From Strigamia acuminata (taxonomy: Eukaryota; Arthropoda; Chilopoda; Geophilomorpha; Linotaeniidae), in the NCBI GenBank assembly GCA_949358305.1, contig OX442321.1:4985605-5049604 (forward strand): a DNA stretch of 64,000 nt, written 5' to 3'. The notes beneath the pieces are model-generated. The model saw nothing but the letters and a program-made list of their open reading frames with translations. It was not told the DNA's origin and did not search any database. Position numbers and translations under genes: made by a program. Of this stretch, positions 43,131-55,023 are shown in pieces. The stretch's first letter is position 1. The number at the start of each line of letters is the position of its first letter.

Positions 43131-46100
43131 GGTAAAATCGGGGGAAAAAATCGGGGGATAAAATAGAGGAAAATAAAAATCGAGGGAAAGAATCGGGGGA
43201 AAAAATCTGGGGTAAAAATCGGGGAAAAAAATCGGGGGAAAAAATCGGGGGAAAAAGCGGGAGAAAAAATCGGGGGAAAAAATCGTAGGGAAAATCGGGG
43301 TAAAAAATCGGGGGAAAAAATCGGGGGAAGAAATCGGGGGAAAAAATCGGGGGGAAAAATCGGGAGGAAATATCGGAGGGAAAAATCGGGGGGAAAAATC
43401 GGGGGAAAAAATCGGGAAAAAACATCGGGGGAGGAAATCGGGGGGGAAAATCTGGGGAAAAAATCGGCGGAAACAATCGGGGGAAAAGATCGGGGGAAAA
43501 AATCGGGGGAAAAAATCGGGGGAAGAAATCGGGGGGAAAAATCGGGGGGAAAAATCGGGGAAAAAAATCGGAGGGAAAATTGGGGGGAAAAATCGTAGGA
43601 AATATCGGGGGAAAAAATCGGGAGGAAAAAATCGGGGGAAAAAATCGGGGGAAGAAATCGGGGGGAAGAAATCGGGGAAAAAAATCGGAGAAAAAAATCG
43701 GGGAAAAAAATCGGGGGGAAAAATCGGGGGGAAAAATCGGGAGGAAATATCGGGAAAAAAAATCGGAGGGAAAATCGGGGGGGAAAATCGGGGGAAAAAA
43801 TCGGGGGAAAAAATCGGGGGAAGAAATCGGGGGGAAGAAATCGGGGAAAAAAATCGGAGGAAAAAATCGGGGAAAAAAATCGGGGGGAAAAATCGGGGGG
43901 AAAAATCGGGAGGAAATATCGGGAAAAAAAATCGGAGGGAAAATCGGGGGGAAAAATCGTAGGAAATATCGGGGGGAAAAATCGGGGGAAAAAATCGGGA
44001 AAAAAAATCGGGGGAAAAAATCGGGGAAAAAAATCGGGGGAAAAAATCTGGGGTAAAAATCGGGGAAAAAAATCGGGGAAAAAAATCGGGGGAAAAAATC
44101 GGGGGAAAAAGCGGGGGAAAAAATCGGGGGAAAAAATCGTAGGAAATATCGGGGGAAAAAATCGGAGGGAAAATCGGAGGGAAAAATCGGGGGGACAAAT
44201 CGGGGGAAAAAATCGGGGGAAAAAATCGGGGGAGGAAATCGGGGGGGAAAATCTGGGGAAAAAATCGGCGGAAAAATCGGGGGAAAAAATCGTAAGAAAT
44301 ATCGGGGGAAAAAATCGGAGGGAAGAAATCGGGGGGAAAAATCGGGAGGAAATATCGGGAAAAAAAATCGGAGGGAAAATCGGGGGGAAAAATCGTAGGA
44401 AATATCGGGGGAAAAAATCGGAGGGAAAATCGGAGGGAAAAATCGGGAGAAAAAATCGGGGGAAAAAATCGGAGAAAAAAATCGGGAAAAAAAATCGGAG
44501 GAAAAAATCGGGGAAAAAAATCGGGGGAAAAAATCGGGGAAAAAAATCGGGAGAAAAAATCGGGAAAAAAAATCGGGGGAAAAAATCGGAAGGAAAAATC
44601 GGGGGAAAAAATCGGGGAAAAAAATCGGGAGAAAAAATCGGGGGAAAACATCGGGGGAGGAAATTGGAGGGGAAAATCTGGGGAAAAAATCGGCGGAAAC
44701 AATCGGGGGAAAAGATCGGGGGAAAAAATCGGGGGAAAAAATCGGGGGAAGAAATCGAGGGGAAAAATCGGGGGGAAAAATCGGGAGGAAATATCGGGGA
44801 GAAATATCGGCGGAAACAATCGGGGGGAAAATTCGGGGGAAAAAATCAAAGGAAAAAATCGGGGGAAAAAATCGGGGGGAAAAATCGGGGGGAAAAATCG
44901 GGAGGAAATATCGGAAAAAAAAATCGGAGGGAAAATCGGGGGGAAAAATCGTAGGAAATATCGGGGGAAAAAATCGGAGGGAAAATCGGAGGGAAAAATC
45001 AGGGGGAAAAATCGGGGGAAAAAATCGGGGGAAAAAATCGAGAAAAAAAATCGGAGGAAAAAATCGGGGAAAAAAATCGGGGGAAAAAATCGGGAAAAAA
45101 AATCGGAGGAAAAAATCGGGAAAAAAAATCGGGGGAAAAAATCGGGGAAAAAAATCGGGGGAAAAAATCGGGGAATAAAATCGGGGAAAAAAATCTGGGG
45201 TAAAAATCGGGAAAAAAAATCGGGGGAAAAAATCAGGGGAAAAAGCGGGGGAAAAAATCGGGGGAAAAAATCGTAGGAAATATCGGGGGAAAAAATCGGA
45301 GAGAAAATCGGAGGGAAAAATCGGGGGGACAAATCGGGGGAAAAAATCGGGGGAAAAAATCGGGGGAAAAAATTGGGAAAAAAAATCGGGAGAAAAAATC
45401 GGGGAAAAAAATCGGGGAAAAAAATCGGGGAAAAAAATCGGGGGAAAAAATCTGGGGTAAAAATCTGGGGTAAAAATCGGGGAAAAAAATCGGGGGAAAA
45501 AGCAGAGGAAAAAATCGGGGGAAAAAATCGTAGGAAATATCGGGAGAAAAAATCGGAGGGAAAATCGGAGGGAAAAATCGGGGGGACAAATCGGGGGAAA
45601 AAATCGGGGGAAAAAATCGGGGGAAAAAATCGGGAAGAAAAATCGGGGGAAAAAATCGGGAAAAAAAATCGGGGGAAAAAATCGGGGAAAAAAATCGGAG
45701 GAAAAAAATCGGGGGAAAAAATCGGCGGAAACAATCGGGGGAAAAGATCGGAGGAAAAAAATCGGGGGAAAAAATCGGCGGAAACAATCGGGGGAAAAGA
45801 TCGGGGGAAAAAATCGGGGGAAAAAATCGGGGGAGGAAATCGGGGGGGAAAATCTGGGGAAAAAATCGGCGGAAACAATCGGGGGAAAAGATCGGGGGAA
45901 AAAATCGGGGGAAAAAATCGGGGGAAGAAATCGGGGAGAAGAAATCGGGGAAAAAAATCGGGGGAAACAGGCGGGGGGAAAAATCGGGGGAAAACATCGG
46001 GGGAAAAAATTGGGGGAAACGATCGGGGGAAGAAATCGGGGAAAAAAATCGGGGGAAAAATCGGGGGAAAAAATCGGGCGAAAAAATCGGGCGAAAAAAT

Positions 46101-46175
46101 CGGGCGAAAAAATCGGGGGAAAAAATCGGGGGAAAAAAACGGGGGAAAAAATCGAGAGAAAAAATCGGGAAATCG
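43131..46175. repeat. 13-bp minisatellite, about 3 kb
   Basis: Over 200 tandem copies of about TCGGGGGAAAAAA with small variants and higher-order blocks. 13 is not divisible by 3, so each strand cycles through the frames; the minus strand lacks stop codons in two frames for over 1,000 codons (period FFPRFFPPIFSPD). These ORFs are by-products of the repeat. The + strand is a run of G5 tracts 8 bases apart. Confidence 0.93.
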
Positions 46176-47609
46176 AGAAATGTTTTGCCCTGCTTTCCAC
46201 GACATCCGCCAACTCTACTACTCGCATACCGAGTTGATGCAGACATTTACAAAGAAGATTCAAATTACGGCTCTAAAGTAGTATTATCCTCCCGACAAAG
46301 GGTGCTGCAAGTTGTTTCACACACATAGCCGTATTTACAAGTGTTATCATCAGCGTCGATGCACAAACCAATACAATACATGACTAAACACATGAATGAT
46401 TATTCTTTTAAATGTTTTAGTTCTTGATAATCGTTGCACAAATTTTGTCAAACATTTTTATCATTTACATCCAAATGAAAATGTTTGCTAATTTTATTTT
46501 CTTGTGTGTTCTGAACAGCATGCAATTCAAATCCACGCGCACCAACATTCTTTTCCAATAGTCGACTGGTGACTGGGGAATTAAAAAGAAGTTAGTCTTG
46601 ATTAAATTTAAGGCTAGGCATTAGAATTATATTCCGGCAAGTGCAGGAAAAAACAGGCTAATTCTTTCTCACTCATTGACAACTGGTTCAGCCCAGAAGG
46701 AACGGTAAAGTAGCAGTCTCTCGACAGTCTACCTCTCGACAGGCTATCTGTGGACAAAATATTCCCCACGCTGTGTCCTTTTGCAATCAGGGCGGGAAAG
46801 TGATTTACCTGTGTTGTGTCTTGCATTTGTTCGTGAGCTGGGGGGTCGTCGCGACGGGAAAGGCTCCTTCAGGGCCATGCTTCCAGTTGAGGGTCCTGCC
46901 GCCAGAAGATTCACTTGAAGGTGCATGTTGACATGGCCTAGTGACGGTGGGTGCATTCCCTTGGTTTGTTCATGTTTCCGGGGAGACAAGCTTAGTCAGG
47001 GTGGCTTTACGGGATGTGCTTCCAGTTGAGGGCCCTGCCTTGGTCGTGCATGTTTTACGGTCTGCGGGCATGACGGACCAAAGACGGTGGGTGCATTTCC
47101 TTGGTTCGTTCACATTTCTGGGAGTTTCCAGATTTGTTTGGGCATTTGTTTGCCCAGCTGGCGAGGGAAGTTTGGGATTGGACCCCGGTCATTAGTCGAC
47201 ACTCACTAGAAGGGAGCAGCGGTGGACATCGTGGGTCGACGAAACCACTTGATGGATTTATTTGCGTAATTTGGTGTTTTTATATTGATAATGTGTTTTC
47301 TTTTCTTTTCTTAGTTTTTCAGTGTGTCAACACTTGGAGGTGGATTTGTTTTGAATGGTAAGTTGAGGTTGAATTTGAAATGTTTTACAAAAATTTGTGG
47401 CAAATTGAGTGGCACTTTGTTTGTTTGTGCTGTTTTTATTTGGAAATTTGGATTTTGAAAACAAGCATTATTAGGTTGATACATGTATAAAAAGCGCAAC
47501 ACAACACATTCTCTCATCATTTGCGGCAGTCGTCGTGTGGAAATTAAAGGAGGAGGATTTGGCTGCCGTGCAGTGAAGCCATCGCTTGGGATTGCGACAA
47601 ATATTCTAT
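46176..47609. other. Unique non-coding stretch, origin unknown
   Basis: No recognisable gene. Within it, 46944-46985 (GACGGTGGGTGCATTCCCTT) is partly repeated at 47082-47120, and GTGCTTCCAGTTGAGGGC at 47017 echoes 46877. GC is higher than the surroundings. It could be part of an unidentified mobile element. Confidence 0.35.
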
Positions 47610-47613
47610 TATA

Positions 47614-48364
47614 CAAGGTGTCCCAAATGAACGAAGCCGGTCAAATAACAAGAAGGCCATTTGAGTGAGATGAATGAAACAAATGTAGTACTAGTAAACT
47701 AAGTGAAGACATTTCAAAAATGTGAAAAAAATTTACCTCTGACCTTTTCTTCAAGGTCATTCTAACTCTAACTTTTAAACTAAGACTGGTAGAGCAAAAT
47801 TCTCAATTGAAAAAAGAAAGAGCACCTTCTGTTTAGTAGAAAACTGCTCATCAAACTTACTCTAACACAATAACAGATAAAATTACGAAAAAAATAAATC
47901 ATGAAAAAGTCTTGATCTTGGTTTTCTTTTTTGTATTTTTTGACTTTTTCATAATTTTATTTGTTAAATATCATTTAAAATACCAGTTAAATTAATAACA
48001 ATTCATGACTGCATAGTAATTAAATACAAAAAAGTCAAAAAATACAAAAATGAAAACCAAGATCAAGACTTTTTCATGATTTTTTTTTTTCGTTATTTTA
48101 TCTGTTATTGTGTTAGAGTAAGTTTGATGAGCTGTTTTATACTAAACAGAAGGTGCTCTTTCTTTTTTCAATTGAGAGTTTTGCTCTATCAGTCTTAGTT
48201 TAAAAGTTAGAGTTAGAATGACCTTGAAGAAAAGGTCAGAAGTCAAATTTTTTCACATTTTTGAAATGCCCTCACTTAGTTTACTAGTACTACATTTGTT
48301 TCATTCATCTCACTCACATGGTCTTTTCGTTATTTGACCGGCTTTGTTCATTTGGGACACCTTG
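47614..48364. mobile_element. 751-bp foldback MITE, TA target
   Basis: Ends CAAGGTGTCCCAAATGAAC and GTTCATTTGGGACACCTTG, flanked by TA (47612-47613, 48365-48366). Arms of about 320 bp pair with a few mismatches around a spacer of about 85 bases (47968-48055). Termini and TA target fit Tc1/mariner-type elements. No transposase. Confidence 0.85.
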
Positions 48365-48384
48365 TATATTATTCTGTTGGATAT

Positions 48385-48775
48385 TAACAAGTAAAACAAA
48401 AAAACTATGTTTTTGAAAAAGGCTTTTATGCTGTATCCCTGCGAAATTGGAATCCAGAATAAAAATTTGGCAATTGACAGATCGTTTTTTAGCAAATAAA
48501 AAAAAAACTAAAGTTAAGATCAAAAAATTGTTGGCACCCTTTGAAAGAGCGGCAAATTCTGCACAGGAAACATTTTAAATATTCTAATCGGTTCATTTTT
48601 CATATTTTTGGTTTTTTTATGGTCGAATTCAAATTTCCCACTAAATTTGCCATGCGGTCGCTGGCTACAATCGTAAAAAAACGTACTTTTCCTTTACCGA
48701 ATCAAAAGAAAAAATATATAGGCTTGTGCAGAATGCAATTTCCAATCGAATGAGATTAGTTTCAGAATTTTTAAA
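48385..48775. repeat. Direct repeat, copy 2
   Basis: Matches 41496-41746 plus 42780-42895 and preserves the empty site of the palindromic element. The two copies flank the 13-bp minisatellite and the foldback. Confidence 0.7.
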
Positions 48776-49247
48776 TCCCTTTTTAGTAACGAAAACATCA
48801 AAATTCGTATCGGGCGAACATTTTGGCATCCATTAAAAAACACGGGTTCCGCCAGGTGGCGCCCCGCTTACAGTTTGCCGTAAATCAGAGTTTTCAGCAT
48901 TCGTATTTCCAGTCCACAGCGCCGAAAAATGAGTCTTTTTTTCCTTTCTTTTTTTCATAATGTGTAGAATGACCTGTTCTAGGGCGCTACGAAGCCAAAA
49001 TTTTAATTTTTTTTTATGCTGAATTAATTTTTGGAAAAAACAGCCAAATTTAGACAAACCGGAAGTTGAAACAGACAGACAAACATTCAAGGTAAGTTAA
49101 ATAAAAGCCTTTAATAAAAGCAGGACACTACTGATTGAGTTGCGTCAATTTCCAAACGTTTGTATAGCTGCGTAAACAATAATGTAAACAATAATCATTA
49201 ATAACAATAATACTTTAGTTTTCTCTTTACAGAAAAAATTTATACAA
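48776..49247. other. 5' side of BTB pseudogene K
   Basis: From about 49122 the sequence is the first exon and 5' UTR intron typical of gene E (GGACACTACTGATTGAGTTG, AAACGTTTGTATAGCTG, TCTCTTTACAG). Upstream of it lies unrelated DNA with CCGCCAGGTGGCGC (48849-48862), 13 of 14 to the CTCF consensus. The promoter is absent here; see 41405-41495. Confidence 0.5.
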
Positions 49248-49783
49248 ATGGCCGAATACCACAAACAGGTGCTACTAAAGATGGAAGAATTCCGTCATGA
49301 CCAATCGTCTACTGATATCGTCATGGAGTGCAAAGGAGGCCTTGTCCACGCACATCGCTGCGTTTTAATGTCCGCTTCTCCATATTTTGAGAAGATGTTC
49401 ACCGTTAATATGTCGGAGAAAAATACCGGACGTGTTCAATTTCCAAGAAATTCAAAGAAGGTGATCGATATGATTGTCAAACATCTGTATGTCAATCAAA
49501 TTCCAAATTTAGAGACCGATTGCGACTCGTTACGAGAGTTGATCGCAACTAGTCGTATGATGGATCTGGGAGATTTCCACGTCGACTGCTGGAAACTGAG
49601 TTGCCGAAACGTAAATGTTGAAACGGTTGAGTCGACAACGGTTTGGAAAAAGAAGGCACGATCCATAGTTACGCTCAAAATAATCTTGAGGAAATTTCAA
49701 AATCCGCAAATCTTCAAGATTTAACCAAACTTCAGATGACTAAACTGATCGAATGTTGTGTTAGGCGTGCAGACATTTACAAG

Positions 49784-50704
49784 TGTCAGAGAGCAACCAT
49801 TGGCTGTCCATACATCTCTGCAGGACACAGCAATATTACATTATGATTGGCCAGCCTCACTTTGAAACATTTGGACACCTGTGTAATGACTAATGGATGA
49901 GTCATTTGGTACCAAGAAAAGCAAAGAGCCAATCAGTTGGAGGATTATAGAAGGGAGGAGCTTGGTGAGTCACCAACTCTCAGTCATGCATATAGATTAG
50001 CATATGTGATGACACTGTCGGGATTAACAGGGGTGGGAACTAACATTCCTGCACCTGTGAAAGAGATAGTGAAATCACAGTGTGCAGCAAGCAGTCTAAG
50101 TGCAACCTTCAGAGCAGCAGTGTGTGCAGTAGTCCAGAGCAGTAGGCAGTGACAAAGCCAGTCTAGAATGACAAAGAAGTAGAAGTGTGCCACTTCAGGA
50201 CCAGATTCTCCAGCCAAATTCTACACCAAATAGAAGTATGGCCAAGCAAGAAGCTATCCAGAAACCACAAGAAACTTTCTACTAAAGGACCAAGAAATCT
50301 TCAGGCAAAAAGGAGAACTTTGAACACTTGCTGAGAAATGAGTGTTTTTGTGTCTTTGTGCCAGTTGACAAAGGAAATAGTGAGTACCAGTTTGTTGTCC
50401 ACCATTTTGCTAATTTTCTTGTTCTTTGTATTACATAGACAAATCAAATTGTTAGTTGAATGTGCAAGGGTTTAGTTTAGTATGATATTGTTTTGCACAA
50501 CATATATCATTTGGTAGAATTGTTAGATCAAGTTTTTGGTGTGAACCAGTCTTTTATCAAAAAGACAAATGAAATACTTTTCTTAATTAATAATTAGTGA
50601 GTAGAAATTGAATAAACATTTTTCCTTTCATATTTCCATTTTACAATGTGTGTGCTTGATTTTATTCTTAATCTCCACCGAACCAAAGAAACCACTTTGC
50701 CACA
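49784..50704 (+). repeat. 5' LTR
   Basis: Identical by eye to 55024-55944 (offset 5,240). Starts TGTC, ends CACA; AATAAA at about 50609. Identity implies a recent insertion. Confidence 0.92.
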
Positions 50705-51498
50705 ATGGTGCCGTGACATTTGGACTGATTGTTAAAGGAATTTTTGGGAATTGAAATTTTGATAATTTAATTTTTTTTCTGGGAATTTTTTTTTTGAGAT
50801 TTTTATCTATTCTAAATTTTAAAGATGGGTTTTGGTCTTGAAATAGTTTTTTTTTTTTAATTTAACAATCAGAATGGTTCCGAGATTGAGTTAAAATTTG
50901 GTAAATTCTTCAATTTTGGGGGTAAAAAGTGTGGTTTAAAAACCAAGTTATTTTGTGGAATTTCCAAGAAACTGGAATTCCTTTGTGTTATATTTTACCC
51001 AGCAGATGCTCTATTGTCTTGTGAGCTGTTGAGGAATTTGAAAAATATTGAAAGGATTATGAACAGGATACAGCCACATCTGTTCAAACACCTGTTTGCA
51101 TGACTCATAGATAGTGCATTGGAATTTGGCACAGTTAAGATTTTTGTTAAGAATAATTTTTTTGGAATTTTAATTGGGTTAAAATATTTTTGGGAATGCT
51201 TTTAGAGAGTCTTTGATTTTTGGAAGTTGAGATTTTGGAGGGAAATTTTAAATTTTGAATAGAATTTTTTTTTGAATTTTAACTTTGGAATTCTTTTGAA
51301 TTCTTGATTTTGTTTGGTGGTTTGGCACAGTATTGGAATAATTTAAGTACAATTCTGTTGTTATAAACTACTGTTTCTATTGGTTGTACTAGCCTTTGTT
51401 GCTAAGATACCAAAGTAAGTTTAGGCATTTCCTGTGTGCATTTATTGCTAGAAAGAGATTTGAATTTTTTTTTCCCAACTTTTGTTCATTCATTCAAC
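50705..51498. other. Leader of the LTR element
   Basis: Non-coding leader of 0.8 kb, T-rich, beginning with the primer-binding site. The tRNA primer could not be assigned with confidence. Confidence 0.6.
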
Positions 51499-52425
51499 AT
51501 GGCTGAGGAGAAGGGAGAAATAACACCTTCAATGATGCAGAGCCTAGTGCCCAAGTTCTCAGGCAATGGGAAAGGTGCCAAGGTAGAAGGCTTCATAAAG
51601 AATGCCAAGGCTGCTGCTAAGCTAGGCAAGTGGAGTGAAAGCTTCACTTGTAGTTTGATGAGATCAAAATTCCACGATGAAGCGAGGGTTTGGGTCGACG
51701 AGCATACACTGGCTATGGACTGTGAGATAGTGGCCGACTTTGAGAAGATGTTATTGGCGAGGTTCGGAGTCAGAGAAACAAGACACGCCAAGTTTGATAG
51801 GTTTAGTCAGGCTGCCCAAAAGAAAGGGGAGTCGGCTACAACTTTCGCCTCGAGGATCAAGGGGCTTTGGGAACTTTGTTTTGAGGAAGGGGAAAAAGCG
51901 GGTGAACGCGACGATTTTCAACTGCAGTCGAGGTTCATAGCAGGACTCACTGGTGAACTGTCCAAACAAGTTATTTTGGCTGACGATTTTGACACCTTTG
52001 ACGAATGCGTGGCCTGGGCAGCAAAACAGGAGCTGGGGCTCTCATTCTATTCTAATAGGGGGAACTCAGGGCTTGCTAAGTTGGAATTGGCAAGTGCAAC
52101 GCAAAAACCCAAAACTGAGGAACCGGACAAGCTAGATGGCATTTTAAAGGCAATTAGGGAACTCACAGTGGCAATGCAGCAGAAACAAACTGCACATGTT
52201 GGCAATGTAGGAAATTCTTCTAGTACGTGTTATAAATGTCAGGAAGTGGGACATTGGGGAAGGGAATGCAAAGTTCCGAAACGAGATTGGGAATGCACGT
52301 TGTGTGGGGGCAAAGGGCACACCAACTACAGATGTGCAAACAATGAAGGGGCATTTAATGACTCGAGAGAGGATAATCAAGTCGAGCCAGCCCCAGAAAA
52401 ACCCCAACAGGCTCCGTTAAAATAG
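51499..52425 (+). CDS. gag: Retrotransposon Gag with two CCHC knuckles
   Basis: A 308-aa Gag starting MAEEKGEITPSMMQSLVP; the frame is open upstream to 51436 but the ATG at 51499 has the better context. The capsid-like region (about 20-200) has the Ty3/Gypsy-type pattern FHDEARVWVDEH and FEKMLLARFG. At the C-terminus two zinc knuckles, CYKCQEVGHWGREC and CTLCGGKGHTNYRC, both fit CX2CX4HX4C and should bind nucleic acid. It forms the particle that packages element RNA. Frame is intact. Confidence 0.88.
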   Translation: MAEEKGEITPSMMQSLVPKFSGNGKGAKVEGFIKNAKAAAKLGKWSESFTCSLMRSKFHDEARVWVDEHTLAMDCEIVADFEKMLLARFGVRETRHAKFDRFSQAAQKKGESATTFASRIKGLWELCFEEGEKAGERDDFQLQSRFIAGLTGELSKQVILADDFDTFDECVAWAAKQELGLSFYSNRGNSGLAKLELASATQKPKTEEPDKLDGILKAIRELTVAMQQKQTAHVGNVGNSSSTCYKCQEVGHWGRECKVPKRDWECTLCGGKGHTNYRCANNEGAFNDSREDNQVEPAPEKPQQAPLK

Positions 52426-52433
52426 AAGGGCAG

Positions 52434-53969
52434 ATGGGACAAGGACCAAGTCCCATCACAGCCCAAATCGTGGTAAAAACGGGTCTAGAGGATTTTGAGA
52501 GTTATGGAATAGAGAAATTGGAAGATGATGACAGTTTGCAACCAGAGGAATGGCAACAGATTTTTGAGACTTTTGGTTCATCCATAGGGACATTGGTACA
52601 GGAGGGGGAAACAGAGATGAACAGAAGGGAAAACACGCCGAATTTACAGGACATTCCCCGCCATCTCGACCTCTGTAAAGTGGAAAAGGGAGAAGACACG
52701 CCTAATGAAGGGGACATTCTCAATCACTGTGATCTCTATGAGGGGGAATTATTGGAAGCAGAAGTTAACTATTATTCTGAGGTTGTAGATGTCAAGATGG
52801 AAGATTCAGTATTGGGAGTAGGAGACACGCCAAAGGGTACACAGGTCACCGACCTCTCAGCACAATGGGTCGACCAGCAGATACAGGACGGAGAATTTGA
52901 GCGCATTGTTAACTACGATCACATAGTAAACACAACGCAATGGGTTGAGCAGTGGCCATATTTTCTGTATAGTTTTTTCCTGTATAGTGTAGTATTTGCA
53001 ATGGGGATTGTTGAACTTTCCGCAGGATTTTTGGTCAGGGTGGGATCCAAGTTAGGACTCACAGCCAGAAATCTCTGTTTAGTATGGTTTTATTCACTCC
53101 AGGGCCTAGTGATGCAAGGGACAAGATTTTTGTCAGCAGCTGGGAAAATGAGGGGATTAGGGAAGTCACAAGTCAACTATTGGAATACATTGGGAACTAG
53201 ATTTTGGTTCAAATTAAGGTTTTTAGTCGTAAGAGTAGGGCGACCTTTGGTGCATTTTGCAATTGTAAGTCGGAAGGTATCAAGGAAGTTCTATAAAAGG
53301 GTGGCTCAGATATTGGGATCCCTAAGCACAGGAAGTGCAACGACTTTAAAGTTTTTGGTCAAAAGAATGGGACAAACTTGGAGGCATTTCGCAATTGTAA
53401 GTCGGAAGATGTCAAGGAGGTTCTATAAAAGGGTGGGACGAACTATGGTGCATTTCGCAATTGTAAGTCGGAAGGTGTCAAGGGGGTTCTACAATAGGTG
53501 GGCTAGATTTTGGTCCAAGTTCAGAAACAGTGAGAGGATTAGATTTTGGTCCAAGCTCAAAAACAAGAAGAGGGCTAGATTTTGGTCCAAGTTCAAAAAC
53601 AGTGGGAGGACTAGATTTTGGTCCGGGTTCAAGAAAATAGGGAGAACTATGGTGTGTTTCACTATGAATAGCTGGGAGACATCAAAAGGGTTCTACAATA
53701 GGATTGGAATAACAGAATTAAATAGAGCATTAGTTAAGGATCTGGTGACAAAATATCCAGATGAATTTGCAATGAACATTTCTGATCTAGGGTGTACTAA
53801 CATGATGGTACATCACTTCCAGATCTATTCAGAAAGGATACGGTATTTGACCGGGGAGAAGCACAACAAGTGGGAATTCCTCACTTGGCGTGGAATTTTG
53901 GATTTTTGGTTGTTTTCACAACATCATGGTTCGAATTTTCCCATTACTGGGGAGATCAATTTTGCATAA
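52434..53969 (+). CDS. Unknown 511-aa ORF in the position of pol
   Basis: Starts 8 bases after the gag stop, in another frame. No RT, protease or integrase motif. The first 170 residues are acidic; a hydrophobic stretch at about 180-205 (FLYSFFLYSVVFAMGIVELS) could be a membrane segment. Residues about 270-420 are strongly basic and repetitive: HFAIVSRKVSRKFYKR occurs three times plus a degenerate fourth, and RFWSKFKNSGR-type units four times. The C-terminal 90 residues (ELNRALVKDLVTKYPDEFAM...) match nothing I know. It could be an accessory or RNA-binding protein, or a membrane protein; I give no function. Confidence 0.75.
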   Translation: MGQGPSPITAQIVVKTGLEDFESYGIEKLEDDDSLQPEEWQQIFETFGSSIGTLVQEGETEMNRRENTPNLQDIPRHLDLCKVEKGEDTPNEGDILNHCDLYEGELLEAEVNYYSEVVDVKMEDSVLGVGDTPKGTQVTDLSAQWVDQQIQDGEFERIVNYDHIVNTTQWVEQWPYFLYSFFLYSVVFAMGIVELSAGFLVRVGSKLGLTARNLCLVWFYSLQGLVMQGTRFLSAAGKMRGLGKSQVNYWNTLGTRFWFKLRFLVVRVGRPLVHFAIVSRKVSRKFYKRVAQILGSLSTGSATTLKFLVKRMGQTWRHFAIVSRKMSRRFYKRVGRTMVHFAIVSRKVSRGFYNRWARFWSKFRNSERIRFWSKLKNKKRARFWSKFKNSGRTRFWSGFKKIGRTMVCFTMNSWETSKGFYNRIGITELNRALVKDLVTKYPDEFAMNISDLGCTNMMVHHFQIYSERIRYLTGEKHNKWEFLTWRGILDFWLFSQHHGSNFPITGEINFA

Positions 53970-55023
53970 AATGTTGATTTCATTTTGCATGCTAAGGTTT
54001 TGAGTTTTTGGATATACTTTTGGCCTTAGGGTTAAAAGATTTTGGGTGGATTGAAATTTTTTGCATTTGGATGCAAACAGGAAGTTAGGATTTTTGGATT
54101 TTGTGTTTTTGATTGGTTTTCTTATAATCCTAAATGTTGGATTGTGCCAATCATGACAGTTTTAATTATGACACTGTGGCAGTGAAATGAATGCTGGATC
54201 ACATTTCATTCCAGGAATCAAGACAAAAGGGGGATTAACTTAAGGGATTAAACGGATTAAAAAGGGGTGAGAAATGCAGACATGGTGACCTTAGGTGTTT
54301 TCTTATTTTATTTTATTAATTAAATATATTGGGGCAGTTTTTGCAAATCTTTCTCTTGCCTTTTCTCTCTCTTTTGAAAAGTAATTTTTTTTTTGTATTA
54401 TATCACATGAAATTTTGAAGATTTTTCTGTGAATATTTCAAAGTATTATTTTCACGTCATTTTATTGTGAATTCTTTTTTTTTCATAGCAAATGAGTGGT
54501 GGTACTGTGTATTAATTGTGTTTTATTGCAAAATAATTGAGAATGTGCAATGATTTAGTTGCAAAAGTTCTTTGTGGAGATGATTTTCTCATTATAATAT
54601 GTTGTGAAATTGTCTAATGTTTAGAAGTTTTTTTTTGGATGTTTATTTTATTGCAAATAGTGTTTAGTTGCAAAAATAGGTTTGATTGCAATTTTTTTTT
54701 TGTGGAATTCCTTGTGGAAATGATTTTTCCATTGTGACATGTGTGAAATTATTGAAATTTGGAAAAGCAATTTTTTTTATATCAGGTTGTTGTGAATTTA
54801 ATGATTCTTGTGTAGTGTATCTTGTTGTTTCATTGCAATTTATTAGTGTTTTATTGCAATAGGGTATTGGCAAATGGTGAATTATTGTTGTTATTGTTTT
54901 GACATATGGTACGTGTCTAGTTATTAGTATTGGTATAATTGGTGAATGTGTCGGATTCCAGGGGACTGGAATAATTAAGTGTCTCAAACGCTCCTGGGAC
55001 TTGGAGGTTTTCGACAGGGGAGA
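53970..55023. other. 3' untranslated part of the LTR element
   Basis: About 1 kb of T-rich DNA with no ORF, ending in the purine tract at 55016-55023. Degenerate repeats of the type TTTATTGCAA / GTTGCAAAA occur. Confidence 0.6.

Noticed and set aside
43008-46263. Minus-strand ORFs of 1,065 and 1,069 aa (FFPRFFPPIFSPD repeats)
   Set aside because: Produced by a 13-bp minisatellite without stop codons; the same peptide appears in different frames, and there is no promoter, domain or intron logic.
46614-47361. Several short ORFs in the unique stretch after the minisatellite
   Set aside because: None has a known domain, and partial internal duplication suggests non-coding repeat DNA.
41496-48775. 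The two direct repeats as LTRs of a single 7-kb retrotransposon
   Set aside because: They do not start TG or end CA, only about 85% match, and there is no primer-binding site or gag/pol between them.
49937-50152. 71-aa ORF in the LTR, also at 55177
   Set aside because: Present in both LTRs only because the LTRs are identical; no family resemblance and an LTR location.
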